Below are positions 55,060 through 64,000 of a stretch of DNA of 64,000 nt, one piece after another. Under the pieces are notes generated by a model. It saw nothing but the letters and a program-made list of their open reading frames with translations. It was not told the origin of the DNA and did no database searches. Source of the stretch: Photobacterium pectinilyticum. GTDB taxonomy: Bacteria; Pseudomonadota; Gammaproteobacteria; Enterobacterales; Vibrionaceae. Each line of letters opens with the position of its first letter. The first letter of the stretch is position 1. The DNA lies in contig NZ_JANEYT010000007.1 in NCBI RefSeq assembly GCF_024357955.1, positions 62,001 to 126,000 on the forward strand, given 5' to 3'. The position numbers and the translations under genes are program-made.

Positions 55060-56790
55060 TTACTCAGGCTCGGACACCTGTTTTTTAGGTCTCAAGGAGA
55101 GTACATGCAGCAGGCGCTCGGGCGCTTGTGGCCAGATCAACGGACTGGCAACTGGGTTCTCCTTGGTAAACCAGCCTTCGAAACGACGGGTATTGTACTG
55201 GTAGAACTCAACAGTGTTGTAAAGCGGAACAGTGACTTGCTGGTTGGCAATGATCTGGTTGAGTTCACGGATGATTTGGTGACGTTGCTGGTTGGTTGTC
55301 GCGATCGGAAATTGTGTCAGTAGCTTATCGACCCGTGGGTTTTGATAATAGTGCATTGCATAGCGCGGGTAGTGAGGGGCCTGATAGTTGCTGTTGAACG
55401 CCATATCAAAGTATTTGAATGGGGTCGGTCCCTGCGGATAGTTAGTGATCGCCAACTGGTAGTCTGCACGGGCGAGTCGGTCGTTGAACTCTAGGAAGTC
55501 AGCCTGAACAGAAGCTACCCTGATCCCGGCTTGGCGTAACATTTCACTGATCAACTGAGCGGTCGTATTAAAATCAGACCAACCCTTTGGCGTAATGATA
55601 GTCAGTGCCAATGGCTTGCCTCCCGGTAGTTCACGCCACCCGTCGCCATTGCTGTCGATTAGGTTGACTCGATCAAATAAATCTTTTGCCAGCATTGGAT
55701 TATAGGAGACGTATGGTCGGTATTTTTCGGCGATGATAGGGTCTGCCCAGGAGCTGAAGCGTTCACTCATCCCTGAGGCATATCGGGGTGGCTCACCCTG
55801 TCCGAAGGCGGCAATGTCGATCAATAGCTGGCGCTGCAAAGTCATTGAGATAGCACGGCGAAATTCAACGCGGCTGAACAGATCACGCACATCAGGATCG
55901 GCAACCTTGAAGTTAAACATCAAGTTGACGTTGCTCGCGGGTGGTAGCCAGTACTTAAAGTCTGGTGAGTAGGACGCGTAGTGGCGCTCAATATCGGGAA
56001 TGAAGCTGCCCGTCCAGTCGAATTCGCCCTTAGAAATTCTGGAAATGAAATCATCGTTGGTGGTGACTTTAGGGTAGCGTAAACAGTCGATGTTGAGTCT
56101 ATCTGCTTGCCAATAGGCGGGATTAGCACATTGTAAGTAGCCGTTTTCATCCAGTGCCTGTATATCGGTAAAAGGGCCAGAGCCGACTGGGTCTGAATTG
56201 GTGAATTGGGCAAAATTGTCCACCAATTGCCACTGGTGCTTTGGCACGATAGGAAAAAGAACAAGGGTATAGGCGACGAGGGCATTAGGCTTTTTTAGTC
56301 GGAAATGTACCTCGTGTTCGCTGCGCTTTTCGATGGATTTCACCCACTGCCTAATGCCGTGTGAGTCAAGTTCTGGATATTTAAGCGCAATGGAAAACGA
56401 AAAAATGACGTCATCAGCACTGAATGGTTTTCCATCTGACCAGGTCACCCCTTCACGAAGGGAAAAACTGATCCCCATTAAATCCTTGTCAAGTTGGTAT
56501 CCTGTTGCCAGACGGTACTCAGGCTTGTTGTTTTGCAGTGTGTTGAAGATAACCAAGGGCTCAAATATGAATTCATGCGTCGTAGGCATGCTTGCTTTGG
56601 AGAAGGGATTAAAGTTGGCAGTTATCGAATCTTTATACTCGGGCACTATGGTCAGAATTGTTACAGATTGTGGCTGGGATGCATGTGAATAGTTAAACGG
56701 AAAAAATGTGCTAAAAACAAGCAGTAACAGGCTGTATACGTAGCACGTCGACTGTGTTGGATTTGCTGTAATTATTGATTTATCAAACAT
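55060..56790 (-). CDS. Orphan family-5 solute-binding protein, chitobiose-binding-protein-like
   Basis: A periplasmic SBP_bac_5 protein. The ATG at 56788-56790 gives 576 residues with a signal sequence (YVYSLLLLVFSTFFPFNYSH, cut after ASA-like HAS). The frame extends 9 codons further to a GTG. The mature part (SVTILTIVPEYKDSITANFN; MPTTHEFIFEPLVIFN; NSDPVGSGPFTD; near the end PERLLHVLSL) resembles the Vibrio chitobiose/cello-oligosaccharide-binding protein more than dipeptide-binding DppA, from memory of that family. No permease or ATPase for family-5 substrates is adjacent: the transporter at 57077 is of the amino-acid type. It may be a sensor, or share permeases encoded elsewhere. Confidence 0.85.
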   Translation of the reverse strand: MFDKSIITANPTQSTCYVYSLLLLVFSTFFPFNYSHASQPQSVTILTIVPEYKDSITANFNPFSKASMPTTHEFIFEPLVIFNTLQNNKPEYRLATGYQLDKDLMGISFSLREGVTWSDGKPFSADDVIFSFSIALKYPELDSHGIRQWVKSIEKRSEHEVHFRLKKPNALVAYTLVLFPIVPKHQWQLVDNFAQFTNSDPVGSGPFTDIQALDENGYLQCANPAYWQADRLNIDCLRYPKVTTNDDFISRISKGEFDWTGSFIPDIERHYASYSPDFKYWLPPASNVNLMFNFKVADPDVRDLFSRVEFRRAISMTLQRQLLIDIAAFGQGEPPRYASGMSERFSSWADPIIAEKYRPYVSYNPMLAKDLFDRVNLIDSNGDGWRELPGGKPLALTIITPKGWSDFNTTAQLISEMLRQAGIRVASVQADFLEFNDRLARADYQLAITNYPQGPTPFKYFDMAFNSNYQAPHYPRYAMHYYQNPRVDKLLTQFPIATTNQQRHQIIRELNQIIANQQVTVPLYNTVEFYQYNTRRFEGWFTKENPVASPLIWPQAPERLLHVLSLRPKKQVSEPE

Positions 56791-57076
56791 ATTTAGCCCG
56801 GCTATGTATTTTCCCACTTAAATTACCGCATGCTGATAAATAGTTCAATGTCGGTGAAATATACGTTAGTCGCTGTTTTATTCTTAAAATGTGACTGGTT
56901 ATTCTTTCTTTGTGCTGGTTAATGAAATGTTGCCAAACTTTATTTCTAGTGATACCGTCGATGAAAGTGTTCGCAAAGCAGGTAATGTTTTGCCTTTTTT
57001 AGGCAGCGAGATCCCACTCATTAACAGATACAGTGAAGGGATATGGTAATTCACGGAGTAACAGGAGTTGGCGCAC

Positions 57077-57847
57077 ATGGCAGGTGAAGTGGCGCTTGAT
57101 GTAAGGGATTTGCATAAGTCTTTTGGTCAGAACGAAGTCCTGAAAGGAATATCGTTAACGGCCCACCGTGGTGATGTAATTTCGATTATTGGCTCTTCCG
57201 GTTCGGGGAAGAGTACTTTTCTGCGTTGTATCAATCTACTCGAAACACCGACTCAGGGCGAGATCTGGGTTAACGGTGAACTGATTAAAATGAAAAATAA
57301 TCGACAGGGAGAATTTCTTCCCGTTGATGAAAAACAAGTACAACGCATTCGATCTCGCCTTGCGATGGTCTTCCAAGGCTTTAACCTCTGGTCACACATG
57401 ACTGTGCTGGGCAATGTTATCGAGGCCCCAGTGCATGTGTTGGGGGTGCCTAAAGCCGAGGCGATTGAGCGTGGTGAAGCTTTATTGAAAAAGGTTGGCC
57501 TTTATGAGCGCCGTAATTATTACCCAGGTCATTTATCGGGTGGACAGCAGCAACGTGCTGCGATTGCACGGGCACTGGCGGTAGACCCTGAGGTCATGCT
57601 ATTCGATGAACCGACATCAGCCCTTGACCCTGAGTTGGTGGGTGAAGTGTTGGGGGTAATGCAAGACTTAGCACAAGAAGGCCGAACCATGCTGGTGGTT
57701 ACCCACGAGATGGCCTTCGCTCGTGATGTATCTAATCAGGTGATGTTCCTGCATCAGGGGAAAGTGGAGGAGCAGGGCGATCCAGAAAAGCTATTTTCGA
57801 ACCCTGAGTCGGAACGTCTCCAGCAGTTTATTTCATCGATTTATTAA
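57077..57847 (+). CDS. Amino-acid ABC transporter ATPase, HisP/AotP type
   Basis: ATP-binding subunit of a polar amino-acid importer. The ATG at 57077, 9 nt after AGGAG, gives 256 residues; the upstream TTG in frame is too close to that site. Walker A GSSGSGKST, signature LSGGQQQRAAIARAL, Walker B VMLFDEPTSALDPE, and the HisP-type insertion NRQGEFLPVDEKQVQRIRSR after the first strand pair. Together with the three genes that follow it makes a complete HisJQMP-like system for lysine/arginine/ornithine or histidine. Confidence 0.94.
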   Translation: MAGEVALDVRDLHKSFGQNEVLKGISLTAHRGDVISIIGSSGSGKSTFLRCINLLETPTQGEIWVNGELIKMKNNRQGEFLPVDEKQVQRIRSRLAMVFQGFNLWSHMTVLGNVIEAPVHVLGVPKAEAIERGEALLKKVGLYERRNYYPGHLSGGQQQRAAIARALAVDPEVMLFDEPTSALDPELVGEVLGVMQDLAQEGRTMLVVTHEMAFARDVSNQVMFLHQGKVEEQGDPEKLFSNPESERLQQFISSIY

Positions 57848-57981
57848 GCAAGTATGCAACATGTAACTCATATAGCATCGAGTGACCCAAGGGGACCTGT
57901 TTGGGGATAGGAAACCATCGAGACTAAGGGCCACAAGTGAAGTGCAATACAACAAGACTAAAAGTACAGCAGGAGTAAATA

Positions 57982-58758
57982 ATGAAAAAATGGATTTTGG
58001 CAGCAGCCGTAGTGACAGCATTGGGTACCACAGCGGTACAGGCAAAGGAGTGGAAAACGGTGCGTTTCGGCATTGAAGGTGCTTACCCTCCGTTTAGCTG
58101 GACCGAGCCAAATGGCGAGCTACGTGGTTTCGATGTGGATATGGCCAACGCGCTGTGTAAAGAGTTGGAAGCCGAATGTAAAATCGTAGCCCAAGACTGG
58201 GATGGCATTATTCCATCACTGCTGGCGCGTAAGTACGATGCCATTATCGCGGCTATGTCTATTACCGAAGAGCGTAAGAAGCGTATCGACTTTACTGGCA
58301 AGTATGCCCTTATTCCTAACAAGTTTGTTGCCAAGAAAGGGACTGATATCGACTTCACCAAAGAAGGCCTTAAAGGCGTTAAAGTGGGTGTCCAGCGGGC
58401 AACAACTCATGACAAATACCTAAGCGATAATTTTGATGGTTCAGTTGAGATTGTTCGCTACGGCTCATTTGACGACGCATACCTTGACCTGAAAGCTGGC
58501 CGTATTGCCACTGTGCTGGGTGATGCCTCTGCACTTGAAGAAGGCTTGTTAAACAAGCCGGGTGGTGACGGTTATGAGTTTATCGGTCCGTCTCTGACTG
58601 ATCCTAAATGGTTCGGTGATGGTTTTGGTATTGCCGTTCGCAAGCAAGATAAAGATCTGACCAAGCAGCTTGATGAAGCTATCAAGTCACTCCGTGAGAA
58701 AGGAATTTATCAGCAGATCGCATCGAAGTACTTTGCTTACGATGTTTACGGTGAGTAA
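57982..58758 (+). CDS. Periplasmic amino-acid-binding protein, LAO/HisJ type
   Basis: Substrate-binding protein of 258 residues with a signal peptide (MKKWILAAAVVTALGTTAVQ, cut at AKE). The family-3 pattern is clear: VRFGIEGAYPPFSWTEPNGE, LRGFDVDMANALCKELEAEC, DWDGIIPSLLARKYDAIIAA, MSITEERKKRIDFTGKYALI. The residues around RGFDVD and the conserved MSIT-x-R suggest a basic amino acid such as arginine or ornithine. Linked to the ATPase gene upstream by a 134-bp gap. Confidence 0.94.
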   Translation: MKKWILAAAVVTALGTTAVQAKEWKTVRFGIEGAYPPFSWTEPNGELRGFDVDMANALCKELEAECKIVAQDWDGIIPSLLARKYDAIIAAMSITEERKKRIDFTGKYALIPNKFVAKKGTDIDFTKEGLKGVKVGVQRATTHDKYLSDNFDGSVEIVRYGSFDDAYLDLKAGRIATVLGDASALEEGLLNKPGGDGYEFIGPSLTDPKWFGDGFGIAVRKQDKDLTKQLDEAIKSLREKGIYQQIASKYFAYDVYGE

Positions 58759-58775
58759 TCAGTAGAAATTGTGCT

Positions 58776-58807
58776 GTGATCCTGATGGCAAGCCCCTTCA
58801 GGATCAC
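58776..58807 (+). other. Intercistronic hairpin after binding-protein gene
   Basis: GTGATCCTGA and TCAGGATCAC form a perfect 10-bp stem around a 12-base loop, between the binding-protein and permease genes, without a T run. In this type of operon such hairpins protect the upstream message and lower permease expression, which fits the usual excess of binding protein. Confidence 0.75.
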
Positions 58808-58836
58808 TCTCCTAAGCTGTAAGAAGGAGCTTCCTT

Positions 58837-59577
58837 TTGATTGATTTGAAAGGTTATGAATGGTCACTGGTGGAAGGGGCATGGCTTACCCTGCAAGTCG
58901 CTTTGTTATCACTGGTGTTGGCGATGGTTCTGGGCATGCTGGGCGCGTTGGCAAAGATATCGCCTTATCGCTGGGTGCGGGCCATTGCCACATTCTATAC
59001 CACAGTGATCCGTGGCATTCCCGATCTGGTATTGATGATGCTGATCTTCTTTGGTGGCCAGATGTTGCTTAACGATAGCCTCTACCGGATCAATGAATTT
59101 ATCAATGGTTATTTTACGTCTTCGGATCCAAACCATGAGTGGACCGCTTATCTACCCGATTATATTGAGATCAGCCCGTTTATAGCAGGGATCTTAACGA
59201 TTGGTTTTATCTTCGGTGCTTACATGGCAGAGACTTTCCGTGGCGCGATTATGGCTGTCGATAAAGGGGAGCTCGAGGCCGGTAAAGCCTACGGTATGAG
59301 TGGTTTCCTTTCTTTTCGTCGTATCCTGTTACCGCAGATGGTTCGCCATGCCTTGCCGGGGTTTGGCAACAACTGGCTGGTACTTCTGAAAACTACGGCT
59401 CTTGTATCCGTAATTGGGCTTGATGATATGGTGCGCAAAGGCGCGCTGGCGGCAGGGACAACCCAGATGCCATTTACATTTTATATGTCAGTGGCGGTTA
59501 TTTTCCTTCTCTTTACTTCGCTCTCGACCACTGGCCTAAAGTGGGCTGAGCGTCGATTTAGTATTCACACGAGGTAG
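58837..59577 (+). CDS. Amino-acid ABC permease, HisQ type, TTG start
   Basis: First permease subunit. The start is TTG at 58837, 7 nt after AAGGAG, giving 246 residues; an in-frame ATG lies at 58858 but has no ribosome site. Membrane segments begin LTLQVALLSLVLAMVLGMLG; the ATPase-contacting EAA loop is AGKAYGMSGFLSFRRILLPQ. It is 2 bp from the next permease gene. TTG as start would give weak translation. Confidence 0.92.
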   Translation: MIDLKGYEWSLVEGAWLTLQVALLSLVLAMVLGMLGALAKISPYRWVRAIATFYTTVIRGIPDLVLMMLIFFGGQMLLNDSLYRINEFINGYFTSSDPNHEWTAYLPDYIEISPFIAGILTIGFIFGAYMAETFRGAIMAVDKGELEAGKAYGMSGFLSFRRILLPQMVRHALPGFGNNWLVLLKTTALVSVIGLDDMVRKGALAAGTTQMPFTFYMSVAVIFLLFTSLSTTGLKWAERRFSIHTR

Positions 59578-59579
59578 GT

Positions 59580-60257
59580 ATGGACTTTAGTATTCTGACT
59601 GACTCGTGGCCGATTTATTTGCAAGGGTTGTATACCACGGTATGGTTAGTGGCCGCTGCCTTGGTGATTGGCTTGGTGATTGCGATTCCGGTAGGGATCG
59701 CTCGTAACAGCAAGATGCCATTGATTTATCTTCCGGCCTGGGCATTTATCTATTTTTTCCGTGGCACCCCGTTGCTGATCCAGCTGTATTTGATTTACTA
59801 CGGCTTGAGTCAATTGATCAATGTGCAAGGCACGATGTGGCAGGAGGCGTGGTTCTGTGCGCTGGTGGCTTTTGTGCTCAATACCGCAGCCTATACTGCA
59901 GAGATTGTCCGTGGTTCGATTAACAGTATGCCGAAAGGCGAAATTGAAGCCGCCAAGGCGTATGGTATGAGTCCCGCTCAGGCTTTCCGCCGGATCATTT
60001 TGCCAAGCTCGCTGCGACGTGCTTTGCCAGCTTACAGTAACGAAGTTATTTTCATGCTCCATGGCTCGGCTGTGGCTGGTATCGTGACGATTGTCGATCT
60101 CACTGGGGCGGCAAAAATTGTCAACTCCCGCTACTACGCACCGTTTGAGTCTTACCTGTTCGCCGGTATGTTTTATATGATACTGACGTTTATCATCCTA
60201 TGGGGGTTCCGCAAGCTAGAGGGACGTTGGATGAGACATATGCGGCCATTGTCGTAG
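59580..60257 (+). CDS. Amino-acid ABC permease, HisM type
   Basis: Second permease subunit, 225 residues, with about five membrane segments (YTTVWLVAAALVIGLVIAIP; FYFRGTPLLIQ-like stretch reading IYFFRGTPLLIQLYLIYYGL) and the EAA loop EIEAAKAYGMSPAQAFRRII. The ATG is preceded by GAGGTAGGT and follows the HisQ-type stop by 2 bp. Last gene of the transporter, followed by a strong terminator. Confidence 0.94.
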   Translation: MDFSILTDSWPIYLQGLYTTVWLVAAALVIGLVIAIPVGIARNSKMPLIYLPAWAFIYFFRGTPLLIQLYLIYYGLSQLINVQGTMWQEAWFCALVAFVLNTAAYTAEIVRGSINSMPKGEIEAAKAYGMSPAQAFRRIILPSSLRRALPAYSNEVIFMLHGSAVAGIVTIVDLTGAAKIVNSRYYAPFESYLFAGMFYMILTFIILWGFRKLEGRWMRHMRPLS

Positions 60258-60277
60258 TGGTAGTCGATTGTGAAAAG

Positions 60278-60313
60278 AAAAGCCCAGCCAATATCAATTG
60301 GCTGGGCTTTTTT
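60278..60313. terminator. Shared terminator, permease / grxB
   Basis: AGCCCAGCCAAT and ATTGGCTGGGCT form a 12-bp stem with an ATCA loop, As before and Ts after, between convergent genes; it should work in both directions. Confidence 0.93.
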
Positions 60314-60323
60314 AAGACAGGTA

Positions 60324-60974
60324 TTACACTGCAATATCGTCGTATAGCGTTATAGCGGTCAGCGCTGCTACCTCATCGATGTACTGGCGGATGCGGTTGG
60401 GGAACTGAATGCCTTTGACTACCGTCAGGTTGCGCAGTGACGGGAACAGGTTGACGTCGTCATAGCTCAGGACATTGTTGCGCTCAGACGGTAACAGCAG
60501 CCATGATAGCAGCGCGAAGGAGTCATTGAGCTCGGCCAAATACGCTTCAGTCTTGCTAAAGGCATCATCAAAATCTTGCTCAATCATTGCTGCCTTGTTT
60601 TTGGTGAACCATGCCTTGGCTTCTTCACATTGAAATTCCGGCAGTTCGACTTTCATCCAGCGCGGGTATAGTAAGCGGCTGCTGAATGGACGGGCAACAT
60701 TCGACCAAGTGCTGATGTTGTCGTCGTTGCTGCCGGTTGCCAATATCGGGTTGCCATCAAGGGCGTCGATATAAGCAGCGATATCCAAGCTTTCGGCCAT
60801 GTAGCTGCCGTCTTCTTTTTGCAATATAGGTACGAGGTTAGCACCGACTTTGTCGATACGTGCATCTACGTCATGGTTCTGCAGGTAGACCAGTTCAATA
60901 TCAGCCCTCTTCAGGCCCGCCACCATCATGGCTTTGATACAGAAAGGGCAGTGATCAAATACAAATAGTTTCAT
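60324..60974 (-). CDS. grxB: Glutaredoxin 2
   Basis: A 216-residue glutaredoxin 2, longer than classical glutaredoxins because of a GST-like C-terminal helical domain. The active site is CPFC (Cys9-Cys12) in MKLFVFDHCPFCIKAMMVAG; the cis-proline loop is ANLVPILQKEDGSYMAESLD. The C-domain (FPNRIRQYIDEVA) matches the family. Reduces protein disulfides and glutathione adducts. Confidence 0.95.
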   Translation of the reverse strand: MKLFVFDHCPFCIKAMMVAGLKRADIELVYLQNHDVDARIDKVGANLVPILQKEDGSYMAESLDIAAYIDALDGNPILATGSNDDNISTWSNVARPFSSRLLYPRWMKVELPEFQCEEAKAWFTKNKAAMIEQDFDDAFSKTEAYLAELNDSFALLSWLLLPSERNNVLSYDDVNLFPSLRNLTVVKGIQFPNRIRQYIDEVAALTAITLYDDIAV

Positions 60975-61062
60975 CTTCTTTCCTTGTGAGTCAACTTGTG
61001 CATTGGAATTGCCAGTGAGGAAAAATCATTTCACTCACTGATTTTATGTGTATGACTTAGCC

Positions 61063-61869
61063 TTACTGGAAGGTTGACCAAATAGGCGCGTGGTCAGATG
61101 GTTTTTCGATACCACGAAGTTCGTAGTCGATACCCGCTGCAATGCAGCGCTCAGCCAGTGTAGGCGTTGCCAGAATAACGTCGATGCGTAGGCCCCGGTT
61201 ATCCACGAAGCCTTTTGAGCGATAGTCGAACCACGAGAACTGGTCGTCAACATCTGGATGAAGTTGGCGGAAGGTGTCAACAAAACCCCAGTCGAGCAAG
61301 GTTTTAAGCCATTCGCGCTCAATAGGCAGGAACGAACACTTGCCGGTTTTTAGCCAGCGCTTGGCGTTGGCTGGGCCGATACCTATATCTAGGTCAATTG
61401 AGCTGATGTTGATATCACCCATTACAATCACTTCTTCATCGTTGTTGTGGTGATCGTTGAGGTACGTCATCAGGTCGGCGTAGAATTTCTCTTTGGCCGG
61501 GAACTTGGTTTCGTGGCTGATGTTGTCGCCCTGTGGGAAGTAGCCGTTCAATACCGTTACCTTGCGGCCATCTTCCTGCTCGAATGTTGCCATGATCATG
61601 CGGCGCTGGGCGTCTTCATCATCGGTCGGGAAGCCTTTGCGTACTTCAATGGGCGTTTGCTTGCACAGCATTGCCACGCCGTAGTGGGCTTTCTGGCCGT
61701 GGTGGTAGACCTTATAACCCATGGCCTCGACATCTTCGATCGGGAAAGCTTCGTCATGGACCTTGATTTCTTGCAAGCCGATCACATCTGGCTGGTGTTT
61801 GTCGATCAAAGCTTGCAGTTGGTGAAGGCGGGCACGAAGGCCGTTGATATTGAAGGAAATGACTTTCAT
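61063..61869 (-). CDS. xthA: Exodeoxyribonuclease III
   Basis: The enzyme cuts abasic sites and removes 3' blocks in base excision repair. The ATG at 61867-61869 gives 268 residues, the E. coli length; the frame extends 13 codons further upstream with no family similarity. Motifs are [20 protein letters not shown] (metal Glu), [41 protein letters not shown] and the terminal SDHAPIW with catalytic His. Confidence 0.97.
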   Translation of the reverse strand: MKVISFNINGLRARLHQLQALIDKHQPDVIGLQEIKVHDEAFPIEDVEAMGYKVYHHGQKAHYGVAMLCKQTPIEVRKGFPTDDEDAQRRMIMATFEQEDGRKVTVLNGYFPQGDNISHETKFPAKEKFYADLMTYLNDHHNNDEEVIVMGDINISSIDLDIGIGPANAKRWLKTGKCSFLPIEREWLKTLLDWGFVDTFRQLHPDVDDQFSWFDYRSKGFVDNRGLRIDVILATPTLAERCIAAGIDYELRGIEKPSDHAPIWSTFQ

Positions 61870-61947
61870 TGATTTTGATGTCCTTGATTGTATTGGTTGC
61901 TGATGCAAACGCTACATCTGGCTGATTTTGCTCAGATCCAAGAGTTA

Positions 61948-62107
61948 TACCAATCTGGATAAGTAGTTGATCTATAGATTGCACAGGAAAAATTGTTGTT
62001 ATCAAGGTGGAGGTTGTAGTAACTAGTGGCTCTAATTACAAAACCTCTAACGCAGCTAACAGCGATTTTAGCCAGCAAGATTGATCAAATACTTATGTCG
62101 GTTGGTA
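61948..62107 (+). repeat. 160-bp MITE-like palindromic repeat, copy 4
   Basis: Forward copy, starting TACCAATCTGGATAAGTAG and ending ACTTATGTCGGTTGGTA, 160 bp, flanked by TTA on both sides. It is the most diverged copy (for example ATCTATAGATTGCACAGG where the others read ATCAAGTATTTGCACTGG). Located 78 bp upstream of the xthA start, so it may sit within or near its promoter region. Confidence 0.82.
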
Positions 62108-62428
62108 TTATAGTAATGGGTTGATATTACCATCATTTCTCGTCAATTGGCTGCTCTATGCGCGATAAAGTACAGCTACTACTCGTACTGAGAGCAACAG
62201 CTGACATAAAATTAATGGCTCATAATAACCGGCGATAAAGGGCTAGGAGAATATGGAGGCAAGCATGCTTCCCAAAGGTCGAATCAATTTGCTCAACCTT
62301 CGGGAGTGTGAACCCAAGAGGGCGGTGCCAGAGCTTTACCTTGTGGGTTGTTTAAGGTAAATGACCATTGGAAATAGCCCGCCTACTTTGCTGGAGGTGT
62401 ACACATGTAAAGAGTATTCGGTCAAGGA
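62108..62428. other. Intergenic region without visible gene
   Basis: About 320 bp between the repeat and the lipoprotein gene. No open frame with a ribosome site, tRNA, or strong hairpin was seen. Confidence 0.4.
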
Positions 62429-62662
62429 TTAGTAATCGTCATCTTCTGAGTTTTCAATCTCTTGCTCCTCAGGCATGTCGGAATCGTCATGCTCTTCCGT
62501 TTCCTCCATCGTTTCCGCTTCTTCATTGTCATGCATTTCTTCCATACCGCTCTCAGCTTCTGTTGCGGCTTCAGGAGAGGAGGCCGGTGGTGTGGGCTCA
62601 CCGCAGCCAGTGAGTAGTGATGCCAAGAGTATAAAAAAGCCAATAGTCAGTTTGTTCAACAT
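62429..62662 (-). CDS. Small acidic lipoprotein
   Basis: Not recognised as a family. The ATG at 62660-62662, 8 nt after GAGGA, gives 77 residues; further upstream ATGs at 62668 and 62677 are possible. A lipoprotein signal (LNKLTIGFFILLASLLTGC) puts the lipid-modified Cys at 20, followed by GEPTPPASSPE and then a disordered, strongly acidic tail rich in Glu, Asp and Met to the end (ENSEDDDY). Probably exported and membrane-anchored; the acidic tail might bind cations, which is speculation. Confidence 0.7.
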   Translation of the reverse strand: MLNKLTIGFFILLASLLTGCGEPTPPASSPEAATEAESGMEEMHDNEEAETMEETEEHDDSDMPEEQEIENSEDDDY

Positions 62663-62891
62663 ATACATCGTCCTCATGCTGGGAAGGCTTTAGATGAATA
62701 AGCCGTATGGCTCTTAAGGTTAGTGCAATAAGGTGCGATCTGCTGCACTTTATCCGCAATCAATGATGTGCTCGAGAAAGGTGAAGCATTCAAACAACTC
62801 CCCGATTTATGGTGGAGGATATATCGATATTAAACGACCTTGTCTAAGCTCAATTAGGTACCATTCAAACAACTGATAGCGAGGGTAAAGT

Positions 62892-63143
62892 ATGGGATTT
62901 ATTTCGTGGATCATCTTGGGTTTGATTGCTGGCGCATTGGCGAAGTGGTTAATGCCGGGTGATGATGGTGGTGGTTGGTTGGCAACTATTGGGCTGGGGA
63001 TTGCGGGGGCTTTTGTCGGAGGCTGGGTTGGTTCATTTATCGGCCTTGGCGCGGCAACTGGGGTGAATATCGGTAGCTTGATCACGGCAACGTTCGGGGC
63101 ATTAATCTTATTGTTTGCCTATAACAAGTTTTTACGCAAGTAA
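62892..63143 (+). CDS. GlsB/YeaQ/YmgE stress-response membrane protein
   Basis: An 83-residue inner-membrane protein of the transglycosylase-associated (GlsB/YeaQ/YmgE) family with three hydrophobic segments and the family pattern WIILGLIAGALAKWLMPGDD, GIAGAFVGGWVGSFIGLG, SLITATFGALILLFAYNKFL. Monocistronic; preceded by a GAGGG ribosome site. Members are general-stress proteins of unclear biochemical role. Confidence 0.93.
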   Translation: MGFISWIILGLIAGALAKWLMPGDDGGGWLATIGLGIAGAFVGGWVGSFIGLGAATGVNIGSLITATFGALILLFAYNKFLRK

Positions 63144-63300
63144 TTTTCCCGGCTAAAGGGTGAAGTTGTTCAAGGAAATTGATGATCTTGTTCAGTTTCA
63201 GCCTCCGGACATCTTGTAACCCGCTCCTTATAATCGAGACATAGTTGATAGCTATGCGTGATTGAAAAAAGACATAGACGATTAAAGCGAGGAGTGGCTG

Positions 63301-64000
63301 ATGGGCAAGTTGGTAAAAGGTGTTTGGCACGATGTTTGGTATGACACCGAACAGAGCAAGGGCGAGTTTATCCGCGAGGATGCGGGATTTCGCAATTGGT
63401 TGACTGTCGACGGCGGTGCTGGACCCAATGGGGAAATCGGATTTAAGGCTGAATCTGGCCGCTACCACCTTTTTATTTCGCTTGCTTGCCCGTGGGCGCA
63501 CCGCACCCTGATTTTCCGTGCGCTGAAAGGGTTGGCACCGCACATTGGCGTCACGGTTGTTAGTCCAGATATGCAAACCAAAGGTTGGGAGTTTTCCCAG
63601 CCTGATCCCCTGTATGGCTTTGACTATATGCATCAAATTTATACCCAGGCTAAGAGTGATTATACAGGTAGGGTTACAGTACCTGTGCTTTGGGATAAGA
63701 AAACAGAAACCATTGTCAGCAATGAGTCGTCTGAGATTATCCGGATGTTCAATGATGCTTTCAATGACATCACGGGCAATCAGCAGGACTTCTATCCTCA
63801 TGCTTTGCGTCAGGAAATTGAGCAGTGGAACGAATTTATTTACCCCAACATCAATAACGGGGTATATCGCTGCGGTTTTGCAACCACCCAAGAGGCGTAC
63901 GAAGAGGCCTTTGATAACCTGTTCAGTGCACTAGATAGACTTGAGAGCCATTTGGCGGCAAGCCGATATTTGGTAGGAAACACACTGACTGAAGCAGACT
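63301..64000 (+). CDS. yqjG: Glutathionyl-hydroquinone reductase, 3' end cut by window edge
   Basis: About 233 codons of a YqjG/Ecm4-type Xi-class glutathione transferase, which reduces glutathionyl-hydroquinones. The ATG at 63301 follows GAGGAGTGGCTG. The catalytic cysteine is Cys63 in ISLACPWAHRTLIFRALKGL, followed by TVVSPDMQTKGWEFSQPDPL, YTGRVTVPVLWDKKTETIVS and the GST C-domain start (PNINNGVYRCGFATTQEAYE). Family length is about 320-330, so the last quarter is missing here. Confidence 0.94.
   Translation, partial: MGKLVKGVWHDVWYDTEQSKGEFIREDAGFRNWLTVDGGAGPNGEIGFKAESGRYHLFISLACPWAHRTLIFRALKGLAPHIGVTVVSPDMQTKGWEFSQPDPLYGFDYMHQIYTQAKSDYTGRVTVPVLWDKKTETIVSNESSEIIRMFNDAFNDITGNQQDFYPHALRQEIEQWNEFIYPNINNGVYRCGFATTQEAYEEAFDNLFSALDRLESHLAASRYLVGNTLTEAD

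Overview
The window is a 64 kb piece of a gammaproteobacterial chromosome, most likely from Vibrionaceae and probably Photobacterium-like. The evidence is a complete lateral (peritrichous, swarming-type) flagellar gene set with a dedicated sigma-54 activator (LafK), its own MotY, a proton-type LafT/LafU stator and its own sigma-28 (LafS). The gene order matches lateral systems of Vibrio, Photobacterium and Aeromonas. The species assignment is inference.

Layout. 1-1406 is the 5' portion of fhs (formate-tetrahydrofolate ligase, minus strand), with a near-perfect PurR-like operator upstream. 1766-40103 is the lateral flagellar cluster in blocks: fliM-fliN-fliP-fliQ-fliR-flhB-flhA (minus); motY-lafK-fliE-fliF-fliG-fliH-fliI-fliJ (plus); flgA-flgM-flgN (minus); flgB to flgL (plus); two unrecognised genes; the flagellin lafA; then fliD-fliS-fliT-fliK-fliL-fliA-motA-motB homologues (plus). 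A formate channel fused to CBS domains (focA-like, minus) sits inside the cluster between lafA and fliD.

40.5-51.8 kb is fermentation and formate metabolism: an unrecognised polytopic membrane protein with a stand-alone CBS protein that is a paralogue of the FocA CBS tail, a LysR regulator, pflA, pflB, a DUF3360 membrane protein and ycaO. The ycaO-X-pflB-pflA order equals the E. coli order with focA replaced by DUF3360. 52-60.3 kb holds peptide and amino-acid uptake: an M20 dipeptidase with a YfcC-type carrier, an orphan oligosaccharide/peptide-binding protein, and a complete HisJQMP-type transporter. 60.3-64 kb holds grxB, an exonuclease III gene, a small acidic lipoprotein, a GlsB/YeaQ protein and the start of a glutathionyl-hydroquinone reductase.

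How it works together. LafK with sigma-54 probably switches on the hook, basal-body and fliD operons. Clusters of GCGGAA/TTCCGC half-sites lie upstream of sigma-54-like promoters at flgB and fliD and are candidate LafK enhancers. FlgM would hold LafS back until the hook is finished, after which flagellin is expressed. Four 160-bp imperfect-palindrome (MITE-like) repeats lie at transcription-unit boundaries; three of them bracket blocks of the flagellar cluster. No rRNA, tRNA, CRISPR array, prophage or intact insertion sequence was recognised.
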